64,000 nucleotides of DNA from an uncultured Propionibacteriaceae bacterium (GCA_937926975.1 CALBCJ010000013.1:62001-126000); one strand, 5' to 3'; positions 7,997 through 18,906 are shown, counted from the stretch's first letter. A program made the numbers and translations. The notes: generated by a model from the letters alone, not told the origin.

Positions 7997-8442
7997 CTGT
8001 CCTCCTTCGCAACGTGCGCACGCAGCAGCGCGTCCCTGAGCGCGGCCCAGCCGAGCATCGCGCACTTCACCCGGGCCGGGAACCTGGCCACCCCCTCGAA
8101 GGCGACCGCGTCCCCGTACACGTCCTCGTCCAGGCTCAACTCACCCTTGCCCTGGATCATCTGCTGAAAGCCGTCGTGCAGCTGCAGCGCCTGGCTCACC
8201 GGTGCCCCCACCACCAGCTCACTCATCACCGACGTCGAGGCCTGCGAGATCGAGCAGCCGACCCCCTCGTACGAGACGTCGCTGACCTGGTCGCCGTCCA
8301 GCACCACCCGCAGCGTCAGCTCGTCGCCGCAGGAGGGGTTCACGTGGTGCACCTCGGTGTCGTACGGCTCCCGCAGCCCGCTGTGGTGCTTGGCCCGGTA
8401 GTGCTCCAGGATGATCTCCTGGTACAGTTGCTCAACGCTCAC
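7993..8442 (-). CDS. sufU: SufU, zinc-dependent sulfurtransferase partner of SufS
   Basis: 149 residues with the SufU/IscU-type fold. LYQEIILEHYRAKHHSGL is the typical N-terminus. Three cysteines sit in conserved places: NPSCGDEL, EGVGCSISQAS and RVKCAMLGW, with the Asp of CGD as the fourth zinc ligand. The GDVxxL-type insertion between the second and third cysteine (LSLDEDVYGDAVAFEGVARFPAR) marks SufU rather than IscU. It accepts persulfide sulfur from the SufS cysteine. Start ATG 8442 overlaps the sufS stop by 4 bases, and its own stop overlaps sufT, so the three are translationally coupled. Confidence 0.95.
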   Translation of the reverse strand: MSVEQLYQEIILEHYRAKHHSGLREPYDTEVHHVNPSCGDELTLRVVLDGDQVSDVSYEGVGCSISQASTSVMSELVVGAPVSQALQLHDGFQQMIQGKGELSLDEDVYGDAVAFEGVARFPARVKCAMLGWAALRDALLRAHVAKEDR

Positions 8443-9704
8443 GACCGCCTCCGACTGGCCGGCAGCCGGCCGCCAAAGAAGGCCACCGTGTGGTCCAGCG
8501 CCGCCACCAGGGTGTCGACCTCCGCCGTCGTCGTGTACAGGTACGGCGAGACCCGGACGCTGGACTGCACCCCGAGCCGCTCGTGCAGCGGCCGGGCGCA
8601 GTGGTGGCCACCGCGGACCGCGATCCCCCGCGCGTCCAGCAGCTGCATCACGTCGTGCGGGTGCACCTCGCCGAGGGTGAACGAGATCGCCCCGCCCCGG
8701 TCCACCACCTCGGCCGGTCCCAGCACCCGCAGGCCCGGAACACTCGCCAGGGCCTCCAGCGCGTACCGGGTGATCTCGGCCTCGTGGGCGGCGACCTGAT
8801 CCATCCCGAGCCCGCTCAGGTACTCCAGCGCCGCCCGCAGCCCGACCGCCTGCGCGATCGGCGGGGTCCCGGCCTCGAAGCGGTGCGGCGGCGGCGCGTA
8901 CGTGGAGCCGCTCATCCGGACCACCTCGATCATCTCCCCGCCGCCCAGGAACGGCGGCAGGTCGCAGAGCAGCTGGTAGCGGCCCCAGAGCACCCCGATC
9001 CCGGTCGGGCCGCAGAGCTTGTGACCGGTGAAGGCCAGCAGGTCAGCGCCCAGCTCGTCGACCGAGGTCGGCAGCTGCGCAACCCCCTGGGAGCCGTCGA
9101 CCACCACCACCGCACCCACCGCGTGGGCCTGCTCGGCGACCTGGCGGACCGGGTTCACGGTGCCCAGCACGTTCGACACCCAGGTCAGGGAGACGACCTT
9201 GGTGCGCTCGTTGACCAGCCCGTCGCGCTGCGCCGCGGCCAGGTCGAGCCGACCGTCGTCGGTGATGTCGAACCAGCGCAAGGTGGCACCGGTACGCTCG
9301 CAGGCCAGCTGCCAGGGCACGATGTTGGAGTGGTGCTCCATCACCGAGACCACCACCTCGTCGCCGGGGCGCAGCCCGGCGCCCAGGCAGTAGGCGGCCA
9401 GGTTGAGCGCCTCGGAGGCGTTCTTGGTGAAGACGACCTCCTCGGCCTGACCAGCCCCGATGAAGGACGCCACGGAGCTTCGAGCACCTTCGAAGGCCCC
9501 GGTCGCCTCCAGGCCCAGCCCGTGCATCGCCCGGGCCACGTTGGCGTTGTGCTCGCGGTAGTGCTCGGCGACCGCGTCGATCACCTGCTGCGGCTTCTGA
9601 GAGGTGTTGGCGCTGTCGAGGTACGTCAGCGGGCTCGTCCCCACCCGGCGGGCCAGGATCGGGAAGTCCTGGCGGACCTGGTCGACGTCGTACGCGGCCC
9701 TCAC
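8439..9704 (-). CDS. sufS: SufS cysteine desulfurase
   Basis: 421 residues, class V aminotransferase fold with PLP. The N-terminus YDVDQVRQDFPILARRV and the LDSANTSQKP block are typical. TGHKLCGPTGIG carries the PLP-binding lysine, and RGGHHCARPLHERLG holds the catalytic cysteine in the short loop of the SufS subgroup. It releases sulfur from L-cysteine and hands it to SufU, encoded next. It overlaps sufC by 4 bases upstream and sufU by 4 bases downstream, consistent with tight stoichiometric translation. Confidence 0.96.
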   Translation of the reverse strand: MRAAYDVDQVRQDFPILARRVGTSPLTYLDSANTSQKPQQVIDAVAEHYREHNANVARAMHGLGLEATGAFEGARSSVASFIGAGQAEEVVFTKNASEALNLAAYCLGAGLRPGDEVVVSVMEHHSNIVPWQLACERTGATLRWFDITDDGRLDLAAAQRDGLVNERTKVVSLTWVSNVLGTVNPVRQVAEQAHAVGAVVVVDGSQGVAQLPTSVDELGADLLAFTGHKLCGPTGIGVLWGRYQLLCDLPPFLGGGEMIEVVRMSGSTYAPPPHRFEAGTPPIAQAVGLRAALEYLSGLGMDQVAAHEAEITRYALEALASVPGLRVLGPAEVVDRGGAISFTLGEVHPHDVMQLLDARGIAVRGGHHCARPLHERLGVQSSVRVSPYLYTTTAEVDTLVAALDHTVAFFGGRLPASRRRS

Positions 9705-10474
9705 GCGCCCTGCGCCACCTTCAGGTACTGCTCGTAGCCGGAGGCCTCCAGACCGTCGGCCAGCTCCTTGCCGCCCTCCTCGACGACCCGCCCGTCGACG
9801 AAGACGTGCACCACGTCGGGCTCGATGTAGCGCAGGATCCGGCTGTAGTGGGTGATCAGCAGCACGCCCCGGTCGCCGCCCTGGGCGTACCGGTTGACGC
9901 CTTCACTGACCACCCGCAGCGCGTCGATGTCGAGACCGGAGTCGGTCTCGTCGAGGATCGCCATCTTCGGCTTGAGCAGCTCCAGCTGGGCGATCTCGTG
10001 ACGCTTCTTCTCCCCGCCGGAGAAGCCCTCGTTGACCGAGCGGGAGGAGAACGACGGGTCCAGCTGGATCCGGTCCAGGGCCGCGTTGACCTCCTTCACC
10101 CAGGTCCGCACCTTCGGCGCCTCACCGCTCAGCGCCGTCTTGGCGCTGCGCAGGAAGTTCGCCACCGAGACCCCCGGCACCTCCACCGGGTACTGCATCG
10201 CCAGGAACATCCCGGCCCGGGCCCGCTCATCGACGCTGAGCTCGGTCAGCTCGACCCCGTCCAGGGTCACCGAGCCGGAGGTCACCTCGTACTTGGGGTG
10301 GCCGGCGACCGCGTACGCCAGGGTCGACTTGCCGGAGCCGTTGGGGCCCATGATCGCGTGGATCTCGCCCGGCCGGACGGCCAGGTTGACCCCCTTGAGG
10401 ATCTGCTTGGCGCCCTGCTCGGTCACCACCGACACGTGCAGGTCGGTGATCACGAGGCCGCTGTGGTCAGTCAT
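9701..10474 (-). CDS. sufC: SufC ATPase of the SufBCD scaffold
   Basis: 257 residues. Walker A GPNGSGKST, signature FSGGEKKR (as in all SufC), Walker B MAILDETDSGLDIDAL and H-loop LLITHYSRIL are all present. The DETDSGLD sequence is diagnostic for SufC against other ABC ATPases. It powers the SufB-SufC2-SufD complex that builds Fe-S clusters. GGAAGAG lies a few bases upstream of ATG 10474. The 67-base gap to sufD is the largest in the operon and is too small for the extra ferredoxin gene found there in many actinobacteria. Confidence 0.96.
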   Translation of the reverse strand: MTDHSGLVITDLHVSVVTEQGAKQILKGVNLAVRPGEIHAIMGPNGSGKSTLAYAVAGHPKYEVTSGSVTLDGVELTELSVDERARAGMFLAMQYPVEVPGVSVANFLRSAKTALSGEAPKVRTWVKEVNAALDRIQLDPSFSSRSVNEGFSGGEKKRHEIAQLELLKPKMAILDETDSGLDIDALRVVSEGVNRYAQGGDRGVLLITHYSRILRYIEPDVVHVFVDGRVVEEGGKELADGLEASGYEQYLKVAQGA

Positions 10475-10541
10475 GCGTTGCTCTTCCGCTGGGTTGGGTG
10501 TCGACGAAGGACGTCACCGACGGTGACGCGGCCGGTGGGGC

Positions 10542-11714
10542 TCATGCGCCCACCGACTTCTCCAGCTTGGCCTCGACCGCGTCCAGCAGCCGCTGCTCAA
10601 GCTCGGGTGCACCGATCTTGGCGATGATCGTGGCGAAGAAGCCCCGCACCACCAGCCGGCGCGCCTCCTCGGCCGGGATCCCCCGGCTGGTCAGGTAGAA
10701 CAGCTGCTCGTCGTCGAACCGCCCGGTGGTCGAGGAGTGCCCGGCCCCCTGGATCTCGCCGGTCTCGATCTCCAGGTTGGGGACCGAGTCGGCCCGGCAG
10801 CCGTCGGTGAGCAGCAGGTTCTTGTTCGACTCGTACGTGGTGATCTGCTCGGCGGCCTTGCGGATCAGCACGTCTCCGACCCAGACCGCGTGGGCCTGGG
10901 CGCCGTACAGGGCCCCGCGGTAGTCGACCTGGGACTCGGTGCGGGGCTGGTTGTGGTCGACGAAGAGCCGGTGCTCGATGTGCTGGCCGGCGTCGACGAA
11001 GTACAGCCCGTACAGCTCGGCGGTCCCGCCCGGCCCGGCGTAGTCGAGGGAGGTCCCCAGCCGGACCAGGTCGCCGCCCAGGCTCACCGCCACGTGCCGG
11101 ACCCGGGCGTCACGGCCCACCCCGAGGTGGTGGTGGGCCAGGTGCACGGTGTCGTCGGCCCAGTCCTGGACGGACGCGACGGTGACGTCTGAGCCGTCCT
11201 GAGCCAGCACCTCCACGACGTGGGCCAGGCTGGCCGACCCGCCGTGGCGCAGGACCACCGTCACCCGGGCGTGCTCCCCGACCCGGACCGCGACGTGGCC
11301 GGCCTCGGCGGTCTCAGTGCCCGAGCCGGTCAGGTCGATCAGCACCGGCTCGGCCACCTCGGTGCCGGCCGGGACGTCGACGGCCAGGCTGCCCGTGGTC
11401 TCGGTGAAGACCCGCGCCGTGGTCCGGTCGGTCGGGACGTACCTCGACAGTCCTCGCCAGGCGCCCAGCTCGTCGCCGCTGACCATCCGTACGGTGGCAC
11501 CGGCCGGCTCGGCCCAGCGGCAGCCAGACACCGGCGTGAAGGGGGCGTCAGCGTGCAGGCTGCGCAGCCGCCGCAGCGGAGTGAAGCGCCAGACCTCCTC
11601 CCGGCCAGAGGGGACCGGGTGGTCGTCCAGCGACCAGGACGGGGTCGGGTGGAGGTGCGACTCCACGGTCTCGACCGCCTGCCGGACCGCGTCGGTACTC
11701 GTGGTGGCCGTCAC
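10542..11714 (-). CDS. sufD: SufD subunit of the Fe-S cluster scaffold
   Basis: 390 residues with the right-handed beta-helix fold of the SufB/SufD family. The C-terminal part shows the family blocks YRGALYGAQAHAVWVGDVLIRK, NKNLLLTDGCRADSVPNLEI and GAGHSSTTGRFDDEQLFYLTSRGIP, and ends with ARRLVVRGFF. SufD lacks the catalytic cysteine of SufB but contributes the histidine in GHSS at the interface. GTG 11714 starts 1 base after the sufB stop, so the pair is transcribed and probably translated together. Confidence 0.95.
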   Translation of the reverse strand: MTATTSTDAVRQAVETVESHLHPTPSWSLDDHPVPSGREEVWRFTPLRRLRSLHADAPFTPVSGCRWAEPAGATVRMVSGDELGAWRGLSRYVPTDRTTARVFTETTGSLAVDVPAGTEVAEPVLIDLTGSGTETAEAGHVAVRVGEHARVTVVLRHGGSASLAHVVEVLAQDGSDVTVASVQDWADDTVHLAHHHLGVGRDARVRHVAVSLGGDLVRLGTSLDYAGPGGTAELYGLYFVDAGQHIEHRLFVDHNQPRTESQVDYRGALYGAQAHAVWVGDVLIRKAAEQITTYESNKNLLLTDGCRADSVPNLEIETGEIQGAGHSSTTGRFDDEQLFYLTSRGIPAEEARRLVVRGFFATIIAKIGAPELEQRLLDAVEAKLEKSVGA

Positions 11715-11715
11715 G

Positions 11716-13158
11716 TCAGCCCACCGCTCCTTCCATCTGCAGCTCGATCAGCCGGTTCAGCTCCAGCGCGTACTCCATGGGCAGCTCCCGCGCGATCGGC
11801 TCGATGAAGCCCCGCACGATCATGGCCATCGCCTCCTGCTCACCCATCCCCCGGCTCATCAGGTAGAACAGCTGGTCCTCGGAGACCTTCGAGACGGTCG
11901 CCTCATGAGCCATCGAGACATCGTCCTCGCGGACGTCGACGTACGGGTAGGTGTCAGAGCGGCTGATGGTGTCGACCAGCAGCGCGTCGCAGGCGACCGA
12001 GCTGGCGGCGTGGTGGGCGCCCGGGTTGACGTGCACCAGGCCCCGGTACGAGGTCCGCCCGCCACCGCGGGAGACCGACTTCGACACGATCGCGCTGGAC
12101 GTGTGCGGGGCGGCGTGCACCATCTTGGAGCCGGTGTCCTGGTGCTGGCCCTCGCCGGCGAAGGCGACCGAGAGGGTCTCTCCGCGGGCGTTCTCCCCCA
12201 TCAGCCAGACCGCCGGGTACTTCATGGTGACCTTGGAGCCGATGTTGCCGTCGACCCACTCCATGCACGCGCCCTCGGCGCAGGTAGCGCGCTTGGTGAC
12301 CAGGTTGTACACGTTGCTCGACCAGTTCTGGATGGTCGTGTAGCGGCAGCGGGCGCCCTTCTTGACGAAGATCTCGACGACCGCCGAGTGCAGCGAGTCG
12401 GACTTGTAGATCGGGGCGGTGCAGCCCTCGACGTAGTGGACGTAGGCGTCCTCGTCGACGATGATCAGGGTCCGCTCGAACTGGCCCATGTTCTCGGTGT
12501 TGATCCGGAAGTAGGCCTGCAGCGGGATCGAGACGTGGACGCCCTTCGGCACGTACAGGAACGAGCCGCCCGACCAGACCGCCGTGTTCAGGGCGGCGAA
12601 CTTGTTGTCGCCGGCCGGGATCACCGAGCCGAAGTACTCCTCGAAGATCTCGGGGTGCTCCCGCAGCCCGGTGTCGGTGTCGAGGAAGACCACCCCCTGC
12701 CGCTCGAGCTCCTCGTTGATCTTGTGGTACACGACCTCCGACTCGTACTGGGCGGCGACCCCCGCCACCAGGCGCTTCTTCTCGGCGTCGGGGATGCCGA
12801 GCCGGTCGTACGTGGTCTTGATGTCGTCCGGCAGGTCCTCCCAGCGGGAGGCCTGCTTCTCGGTCGAGCGGACGAAGTACTTGATGGAGTCGAAGTCGAT
12901 CCCCGACAGGTCGGCGGCCCAGGTCGGCATCGGCTTGCGGTCGAACAGCCGCAGCCCCTTGAGCCGGCGCTCCAGCATCCACTGCGGCTCGCCCTTCTTG
13001 GCGGAGATGTCCCGCACCACGTCCTCGTTCAGCCCGCGCTGGGCGGAGGCTCCAGCGTCGTCGCTGTCGTGCCAGCCGAAGCGGTACGTGCCGAGCGCCT
13101 CGAGGTGCTCGTCCTGGGTGCTGCCGAGGCCGGGGGCCAGCGGCTGGGTCTGGGTCAT
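11716..13158 (-). CDS. sufB: SufB subunit of the Fe-S cluster scaffold
   Basis: 480 residues. Typical SufB blocks include VVRDISAKKGEPQWMLERRLKGL near the N-terminus, DSIKYFVRSTEKQ, WSGGSFLYVPKGVHV, YVEGCTAPIY and TSSAIVSKSVSRGGGRTSYRGLV. The latter part gives the beta-helix core and the SufD-binding end (GFIEPIARELPMEYALELNRLIELQMEG). It is the platform on which the cluster forms, working with SufC and SufD. ATG 13158 overlaps the sufR stop by 4 bases; upstream in-frame codons inside sufR are rejected because the family begins near this ATG. Confidence 0.96.
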   Translation of the reverse strand: MTQTQPLAPGLGSTQDEHLEALGTYRFGWHDSDDAGASAQRGLNEDVVRDISAKKGEPQWMLERRLKGLRLFDRKPMPTWAADLSGIDFDSIKYFVRSTEKQASRWEDLPDDIKTTYDRLGIPDAEKKRLVAGVAAQYESEVVYHKINEELERQGVVFLDTDTGLREHPEIFEEYFGSVIPAGDNKFAALNTAVWSGGSFLYVPKGVHVSIPLQAYFRINTENMGQFERTLIIVDEDAYVHYVEGCTAPIYKSDSLHSAVVEIFVKKGARCRYTTIQNWSSNVYNLVTKRATCAEGACMEWVDGNIGSKVTMKYPAVWLMGENARGETLSVAFAGEGQHQDTGSKMVHAAPHTSSAIVSKSVSRGGGRTSYRGLVHVNPGAHHAASSVACDALLVDTISRSDTYPYVDVREDDVSMAHEATVSKVSEDQLFYLMSRGMGEQEAMAMIVRGFIEPIARELPMEYALELNRLIELQMEGAVG

Positions 13159-13841
13159 GCGTTCTCCTGAGTGATCGGACGAGGGATGTGCGTCGTACAG
13201 ACCCCGTCGCCGTGAGCAATGGTCGCCAGACGCTGGACGTGCGACCCTAGCAGCCGCGAGAAGGCCTCGGTCTCCGCGGCACACAGCTCGGGAAACTGAG
13301 CCGCCACGTGCGCCACCGGGCAGTGGTGCTGGCAGAGCTGCTCGCCGGAGGCGACCGGCTGCACCTGGGCCATGAAGCCCTCGTCGGTCAGCAGCTCGGC
13401 CAGGGCCTCGGCGGCGGTCTGCTGGTCGATAGCGTCGGGCAGGGCGCCCGCCAGCCGCTGCTCCAGCTGCTTGATCCGGCGCCGGGCGAACTCGCTGATC
13501 GCCTCGGGCCCGAGCTGGTCGGCCAGGTACGACAGCACCTCGATCGCGAGGGTGTCGTACGCGGCGCCGAACTCGGCACGGCCCCGGTCGGTGGCGACGT
13601 AGGTCTTGGCCGGGCGGCCTCGCCCCCGGGCCTGGTACGAGCGGCGCTCCCGGACCTCGATCAGCCCCTGCTCCTCCAGGGCGGCCAGGTGCCGCCGGAC
13701 AGCGGCCGCGGTGAGCTGCAGCTGCTGGGCCAGCGCGGTCGCTGTCGCGGACCCCTGCTCCATGATCGAGGCGAGCACCCGCTCGCGGGTCCCCACGTCC
13801 CCGTCCTGGCCCGAGGGCCGGTCAGCGGTCTGGGATTTCAC
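13155..13841 (-). CDS. sufR: SufR, Fe-S sensing repressor of the suf operon
   Basis: 228 residues. An N-terminal winged helix-turn-helix (TRERVLASIMEQGSATATALAQQLQLTAAAVRRHLAALEEQG, about 18-59) is followed by the basic wing RRSYQARGRGRPAKTY. The C-terminal part has the cysteine set for a 4Fe-4S cluster: LCQHHCPVAHVAAQFPELC and GDGVC. This is the SufR arrangement known from cyanobacteria and mycobacteria, where the holo form represses suf. It is the first gene of the operon and overlaps sufB by 4 bases, so it probably regulates its own transcript. GTG 13841 has AAGGATGG upstream. Confidence 0.93.
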   Translation of the reverse strand: MKSQTADRPSGQDGDVGTRERVLASIMEQGSATATALAQQLQLTAAAVRRHLAALEEQGLIEVRERRSYQARGRGRPAKTYVATDRGRAEFGAAYDTLAIEVLSYLADQLGPEAISEFARRRIKQLEQRLAGALPDAIDQQTAAEALAELLTDEGFMAQVQPVASGEQLCQHHCPVAHVAAQFPELCAAETEAFSRLLGSHVQRLATIAHGDGVCTTHIPRPITQENA

Positions 13842-13860
13842 GCCACCATCCTTGCGTAAT

Positions 13861-13875
13861 CTCTCCGAGAGTCAA
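13861..13875 (-). promoter_or_regulatory. Candidate sufR promoter -35 with overlapping operator palindrome
   Basis: Reading the minus strand, TTGACT (13875-13870) runs directly into the palindrome CTCTC-C-GAGAG (13871-13861), 20 bases upstream of the sufR start. TTACGC just downstream is the only -10-like match, at poor spacing. A repressor bound here would block the promoter, fitting autoregulation by SufR; the assignment is inference. Confidence 0.4.
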
Positions 13876-13913
13876 GCCCGCCTTTCCCGTGGACCGCCCG
13901 ACCCCGTAAGCAC

Positions 13914-13955
13914 GGCCGGTTTCGCCGAACCGGCCCTGAGGGTACAGGCTGTACC
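13914..13955 (+). promoter_or_regulatory. Two consecutive palindromes in front of the Pit-type transporter gene
   Basis: GGCCGGTT/AACCGGCC (13914-13921 with 13928-13935) forms an 8-bp stem with a 6-base loop. Five bases later the perfect 15-base palindrome GGTACAG-G-CTGTACC (13941-13955) ends one base before the GTG start at 13957. The second would hide the ribosome binding region if folded, or serve as an operator. No family-specific site is recognised. Confidence 0.5.
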
Positions 13956-13956
13956 C

Positions 13957-15183
13957 GTGACCGCAGCGATCCTGATTCTCGCGCTGGTGACCATCACCGC
14001 GATCGCGTTCGACTTCACCAACGGCTTCCACGACACCGGCAACGCCATGGCCACGTCCATCGCCACCGGCGCCCTGAGGCCGAAGGTGGCCGTCACCTTG
14101 TCCGCCATCCTCAACCTGATCGGCGCCTTCCTCTCGGTCGAGGTGGCGATCACCGTCACCAACTCGGTCGTCAGGATCCAGACCTCCACCGGCGCCCCGA
14201 ACCCGGAGCTGCTGGCCGGCGGTGGCGAGGACTTGCTACTGATCATCCTGGCCGGCCTGGTCGGGGGGATCGCGTGGAACCTGCTGACCTGGCTGCTCGG
14301 GCTGCCGTCCAGCTCGTCGCACGCGCTCTTCGGCGGCCTGGTCGGCGCCACCATGGCCGGGCTCGGCCCGGCCCGCGTGAACTGGGCTGGCGACGGCACC
14401 CAGCTGGACGGGGTGGTCGGCAAGGTGATCCTCCCCGCGGTCGCCGCACCGGTGATCGCCGGGATTGTCTCGGCGGTCGGCACCCGGCTGGTCTTCCGGA
14501 TCACGGCCGGGGTGGCCCGCACGTACCGGGAAACCGGCTTCCGGTGGGGCCAGATCGGCTCAGCCTCCTTGATCTCCCTGGCCCACGGCACCAACGACGC
14601 CCAGAAGACGATGGGCGTGATCACCCTGGCCCTGATCGCCTCCGGGAACTGGCACGACACCGCCGCAGTCCCGCTGTGGGTGAAGGTCGCCTGCGCCCTG
14701 GCCATCGCGCTCGGCACGTACAGCGGCGGCTGGCGGGTGATCCGCACCCTGGGCAAGGGCCTGGTGGAGATCAGCTCGCCGCAGGGGATGACGGCCGAGT
14801 CGGCCTCGGCAGCCACCATCCTGGCGTCCAGCCACCTCGGCTTCGCCCTGTCCACCACTCACGTGGCCACTGGCTCGATCCTGGGCTCGGGAGTCGGGGC
14901 CCCTGGGGCCCGGGTCCGCTGGGGGGTGGCGCTGCGGATGGTGGTCTCGTGGCTGATCACCCTTCCCGCGGCGGCGCTGGTCGGAGCGGCAATGTGGCTG
15001 ATCGCGCACCTGATTGGCGGCGGCGCGGGGGCGGTGGTGATCACGCTGCTGCTGGCCCTGGCCTCCTGGTACATGTGGCACCACGCGAGCAAGGCGCCGG
15101 TCAACCCGAGCAACGTCAACGCCGACTGGGAGTCCCAGCCGGGCAAGAAGAGCAGGCACGCCGCGACAGGAGCTGAGTCGTGA
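13957..15183 (+). CDS. pit: Pit family low-affinity inorganic phosphate transporter
   Basis: 408 residues, about ten membrane segments. The two inverted PHO4 repeats are visible: DFTNGFHDTGNAMATSIATGAL near the N-terminus and SLAHGTNDAQKTMGVITLAL in the middle, both with the phosphate/metal-binding GxND/GFHD motifs. Further landmarks are PSSSSHALFGGLVGA and LSTTHVATGSILGSG. It imports metal phosphate using the proton gradient. GTG 13957 is chosen because the first membrane segment begins right after it. The following small membrane gene overlaps by 4 bases. Two palindromes directly upstream suggest regulation at the start site. Confidence 0.93.
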   Translation: MTAAILILALVTITAIAFDFTNGFHDTGNAMATSIATGALRPKVAVTLSAILNLIGAFLSVEVAITVTNSVVRIQTSTGAPNPELLAGGGEDLLLIILAGLVGGIAWNLLTWLLGLPSSSSHALFGGLVGATMAGLGPARVNWAGDGTQLDGVVGKVILPAVAAPVIAGIVSAVGTRLVFRITAGVARTYRETGFRWGQIGSASLISLAHGTNDAQKTMGVITLALIASGNWHDTAAVPLWVKVACALAIALGTYSGGWRVIRTLGKGLVEISSPQGMTAESASAATILASSHLGFALSTTHVATGSILGSGVGAPGARVRWGVALRMVVSWLITLPAAALVGAAMWLIAHLIGGGAGAVVITLLLALASWYMWHHASKAPVNPSNVNADWESQPGKKSRHAATGAES

Positions 15184-15479
15184 ACAACATCTACCTGGCT
15201 CTGGAAGGTGCCTGGCGGGTCCTGCTGGCCTCGCTGCTGCTGGGCGCTGGGCTGCCCAGCCTGTTCGCCGCCGGGGTCCGGGCGATGGCGTACGGGGCCG
15301 GGGGCGACGCCGAAGCCGTCCCGCACCGCCCCCACCCGGTCGGCAGAGTCCTCGCGTACGTTCTGTTCGCCCTGGTGGTAGCGGTCATCGGGCTCGGGAT
15401 CGCGTACATTGTGGCCTCTGGGTTCGGCTACCACATCGTCTTCGACCGGGCTGTCCCCACGTTCCAGAAGAAGGGCTGA
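15180..15479 (+). CDS. Small two-helix membrane protein coupled to the phosphate transporter
   Basis: 99 residues, with hydrophobic segments at about 10-35 (AWRVLLASLLLGAGLPSLF) and 57-80 (VLAYVLFALVVAVIGLGIAYI). The last 20 residues are likely outside the membrane. GTG 15180 overlaps the transporter stop codon by 4 bases, so the two are translationally coupled. Small membrane proteins of this size are often found next to Pit genes in actinobacteria; whether it is a subunit or a regulator is unknown. Confidence 0.75.
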   Translation: MNNIYLALEGAWRVLLASLLLGAGLPSLFAAGVRAMAYGAGGDAEAVPHRPHPVGRVLAYVLFALVVAVIGLGIAYIVASGFGYHIVFDRAVPTFQKKG

Positions 15480-15483
15480 ACCC

Positions 15484-16086
15484 ATGCCAGACACTGCTCG
15501 CATCCTCAGCTGGGTCAGGGCCGGCTACCCCGACGGGGTGCCGGCGCCGGACTTCCCGGCACTGCTGCACCAGCTGCGCCGGCGGCTCACCGCGGACGAG
15601 GTCCGTGGCGTCGCCGATGACCTGAGCCGCCTGTCACAGGCCGGGTCGGTGAGCTCCGAGCAGGTCGCCCAGCTGCTCGCCGACAAGGCCTACCAGTCAG
15701 CCAGGGCCGACGATCTGCGGCGGGTGTCGGCCCAGCTGGCGCTCGGCGGCTGGCCGCTGGCCGAGAGCGACGACACCGACGAGGAGCCCAGTGAGGGCAC
15801 CTTCCTCTCCCGGGTGATCGGCTGGCTGCGGGCCGGCTACCCCGAGGGCGTTCCCACCCTCGACTACGTCCCGCTGCTCGCCCTGCTGCAGCGCCGGCTC
15901 ACCCGGGCCGAGGTGAAGCAGGTGGCCAAGGCGCTGCGCCGCTCCAAGGTCGCCCCCGCCACCCCGGCTGATGTCAGCGCCGCGATTGAGGAGTACATCC
16001 ACCAGAAGCCCGCCGACGCCGACTTGGAGCGGGTCCGCGCCAAGCTGGAGAAGAAGGGCTGGCCGCTGGACTGGAGCAACGGCTGA
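15484..16086 (+). CDS. Tandem DUF3349 protein
   Basis: 200 residues built of two copies of the DUF3349 domain. Copy 1 (about 1-98) has ILSWVRAGYPDGVPAPDFPAL and LRRVSAQLALGGWPL. Copy 2 (about 107-200) has VIGWLRAGYPEGVPTLDYVPL and LERVRAKLEKKGWPL. DUF3349 is a small helical actinobacterial domain usually found alone in about 100 residues; its function is unknown. The acidic joint ESDDTDEEPSEG separates the copies. ATG 15484 is 4 bases after the preceding stop, so it belongs to the phosphate-transporter operon. Confidence 0.8.
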   Translation: MPDTARILSWVRAGYPDGVPAPDFPALLHQLRRRLTADEVRGVADDLSRLSQAGSVSSEQVAQLLADKAYQSARADDLRRVSAQLALGGWPLAESDDTDEEPSEGTFLSRVIGWLRAGYPEGVPTLDYVPLLALLQRRLTRAEVKQVAKALRRSKVAPATPADVSAAIEEYIHQKPADADLERVRAKLEKKGWPLDWSNG

Positions 16087-16126
16087 GGAGACGTTTCGCA
16101 CCTGCCAGGGCAGCTGCGACCCGCTG

Positions 16127-16155
16127 TTGTGCTGCCGTGGGCCCAGTCGTAGGGT
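16127..16155 (+). promoter_or_regulatory. Candidate promoter of the pyrophosphatase gene
   Basis: TTGTGC (16127-16132), a 17-base spacer and TAGGGT (16150-16155) sit 58 bases before the GTG start. Both hexamers and the spacing fit the housekeeping sigma factor. Confidence 0.5.
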
Positions 16156-16213
16156 GTGGGCGATCATGCGGCAAAGATGCCGAGTCCCTGACGGCTCTAG
16201 GTGAGGAACCACT

Positions 16214-18733
<2,520 letters not shown>

Positions 18734-18756
18734 GCAGGGCGCTGTCTTCTCCCACA

Positions 18757-18791
18757 CCGCGGGGTCGGTCCGGTCCGGGCCGGCCCCGCGG
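18757..18791 (+). terminator. Long GC-rich hairpin after the pyrophosphatase gene
   Basis: CCGCGGGGTCGGTCC pairs with GGGCCGGCCCCGCGG, giving a 15-bp stem with two G-T pairs and a 5-base loop, 23 bases after the stop. No T-tract follows. Confidence 0.6.
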
Positions 18792-18805
18792 CCGCATGAA
18801 TGGGG

Positions 18806-18822
18806 GGTACCGAATCGGTAAC
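18806..18822 (+). promoter_or_regulatory. Operator-like inverted repeat upstream of malE
   Basis: GGTACCG-AAT-CGGTAAC, 7-base arms with one mismatch, about 85 bases before the malE start. Its size suits a LacI-type sugar regulator, but no such regulator gene is in the window and no promoter hexamers are clear next to it. Confidence 0.35.
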
Positions 18823-18906
18823 ACTTCGGCGCTGCCGCTCGTTAAGTGAAGTCAGCCGAGAGTTGAATGAGATCGCTTCGGTTTCGCTACGAAAGGCACC
18901 CTATCC

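Noticed and set aside
10475..10541. Ferredoxin gene expected between sufC and sufD in some actinobacteria
   Set aside because: Only 67 bases are available and no cysteine-rich frame is present.
11317..13170. A 617-codon open frame on the plus strand opposite sufD/sufB
   Set aside because: Antisense of well-recognised genes, with no family features and wrong-strand composition.
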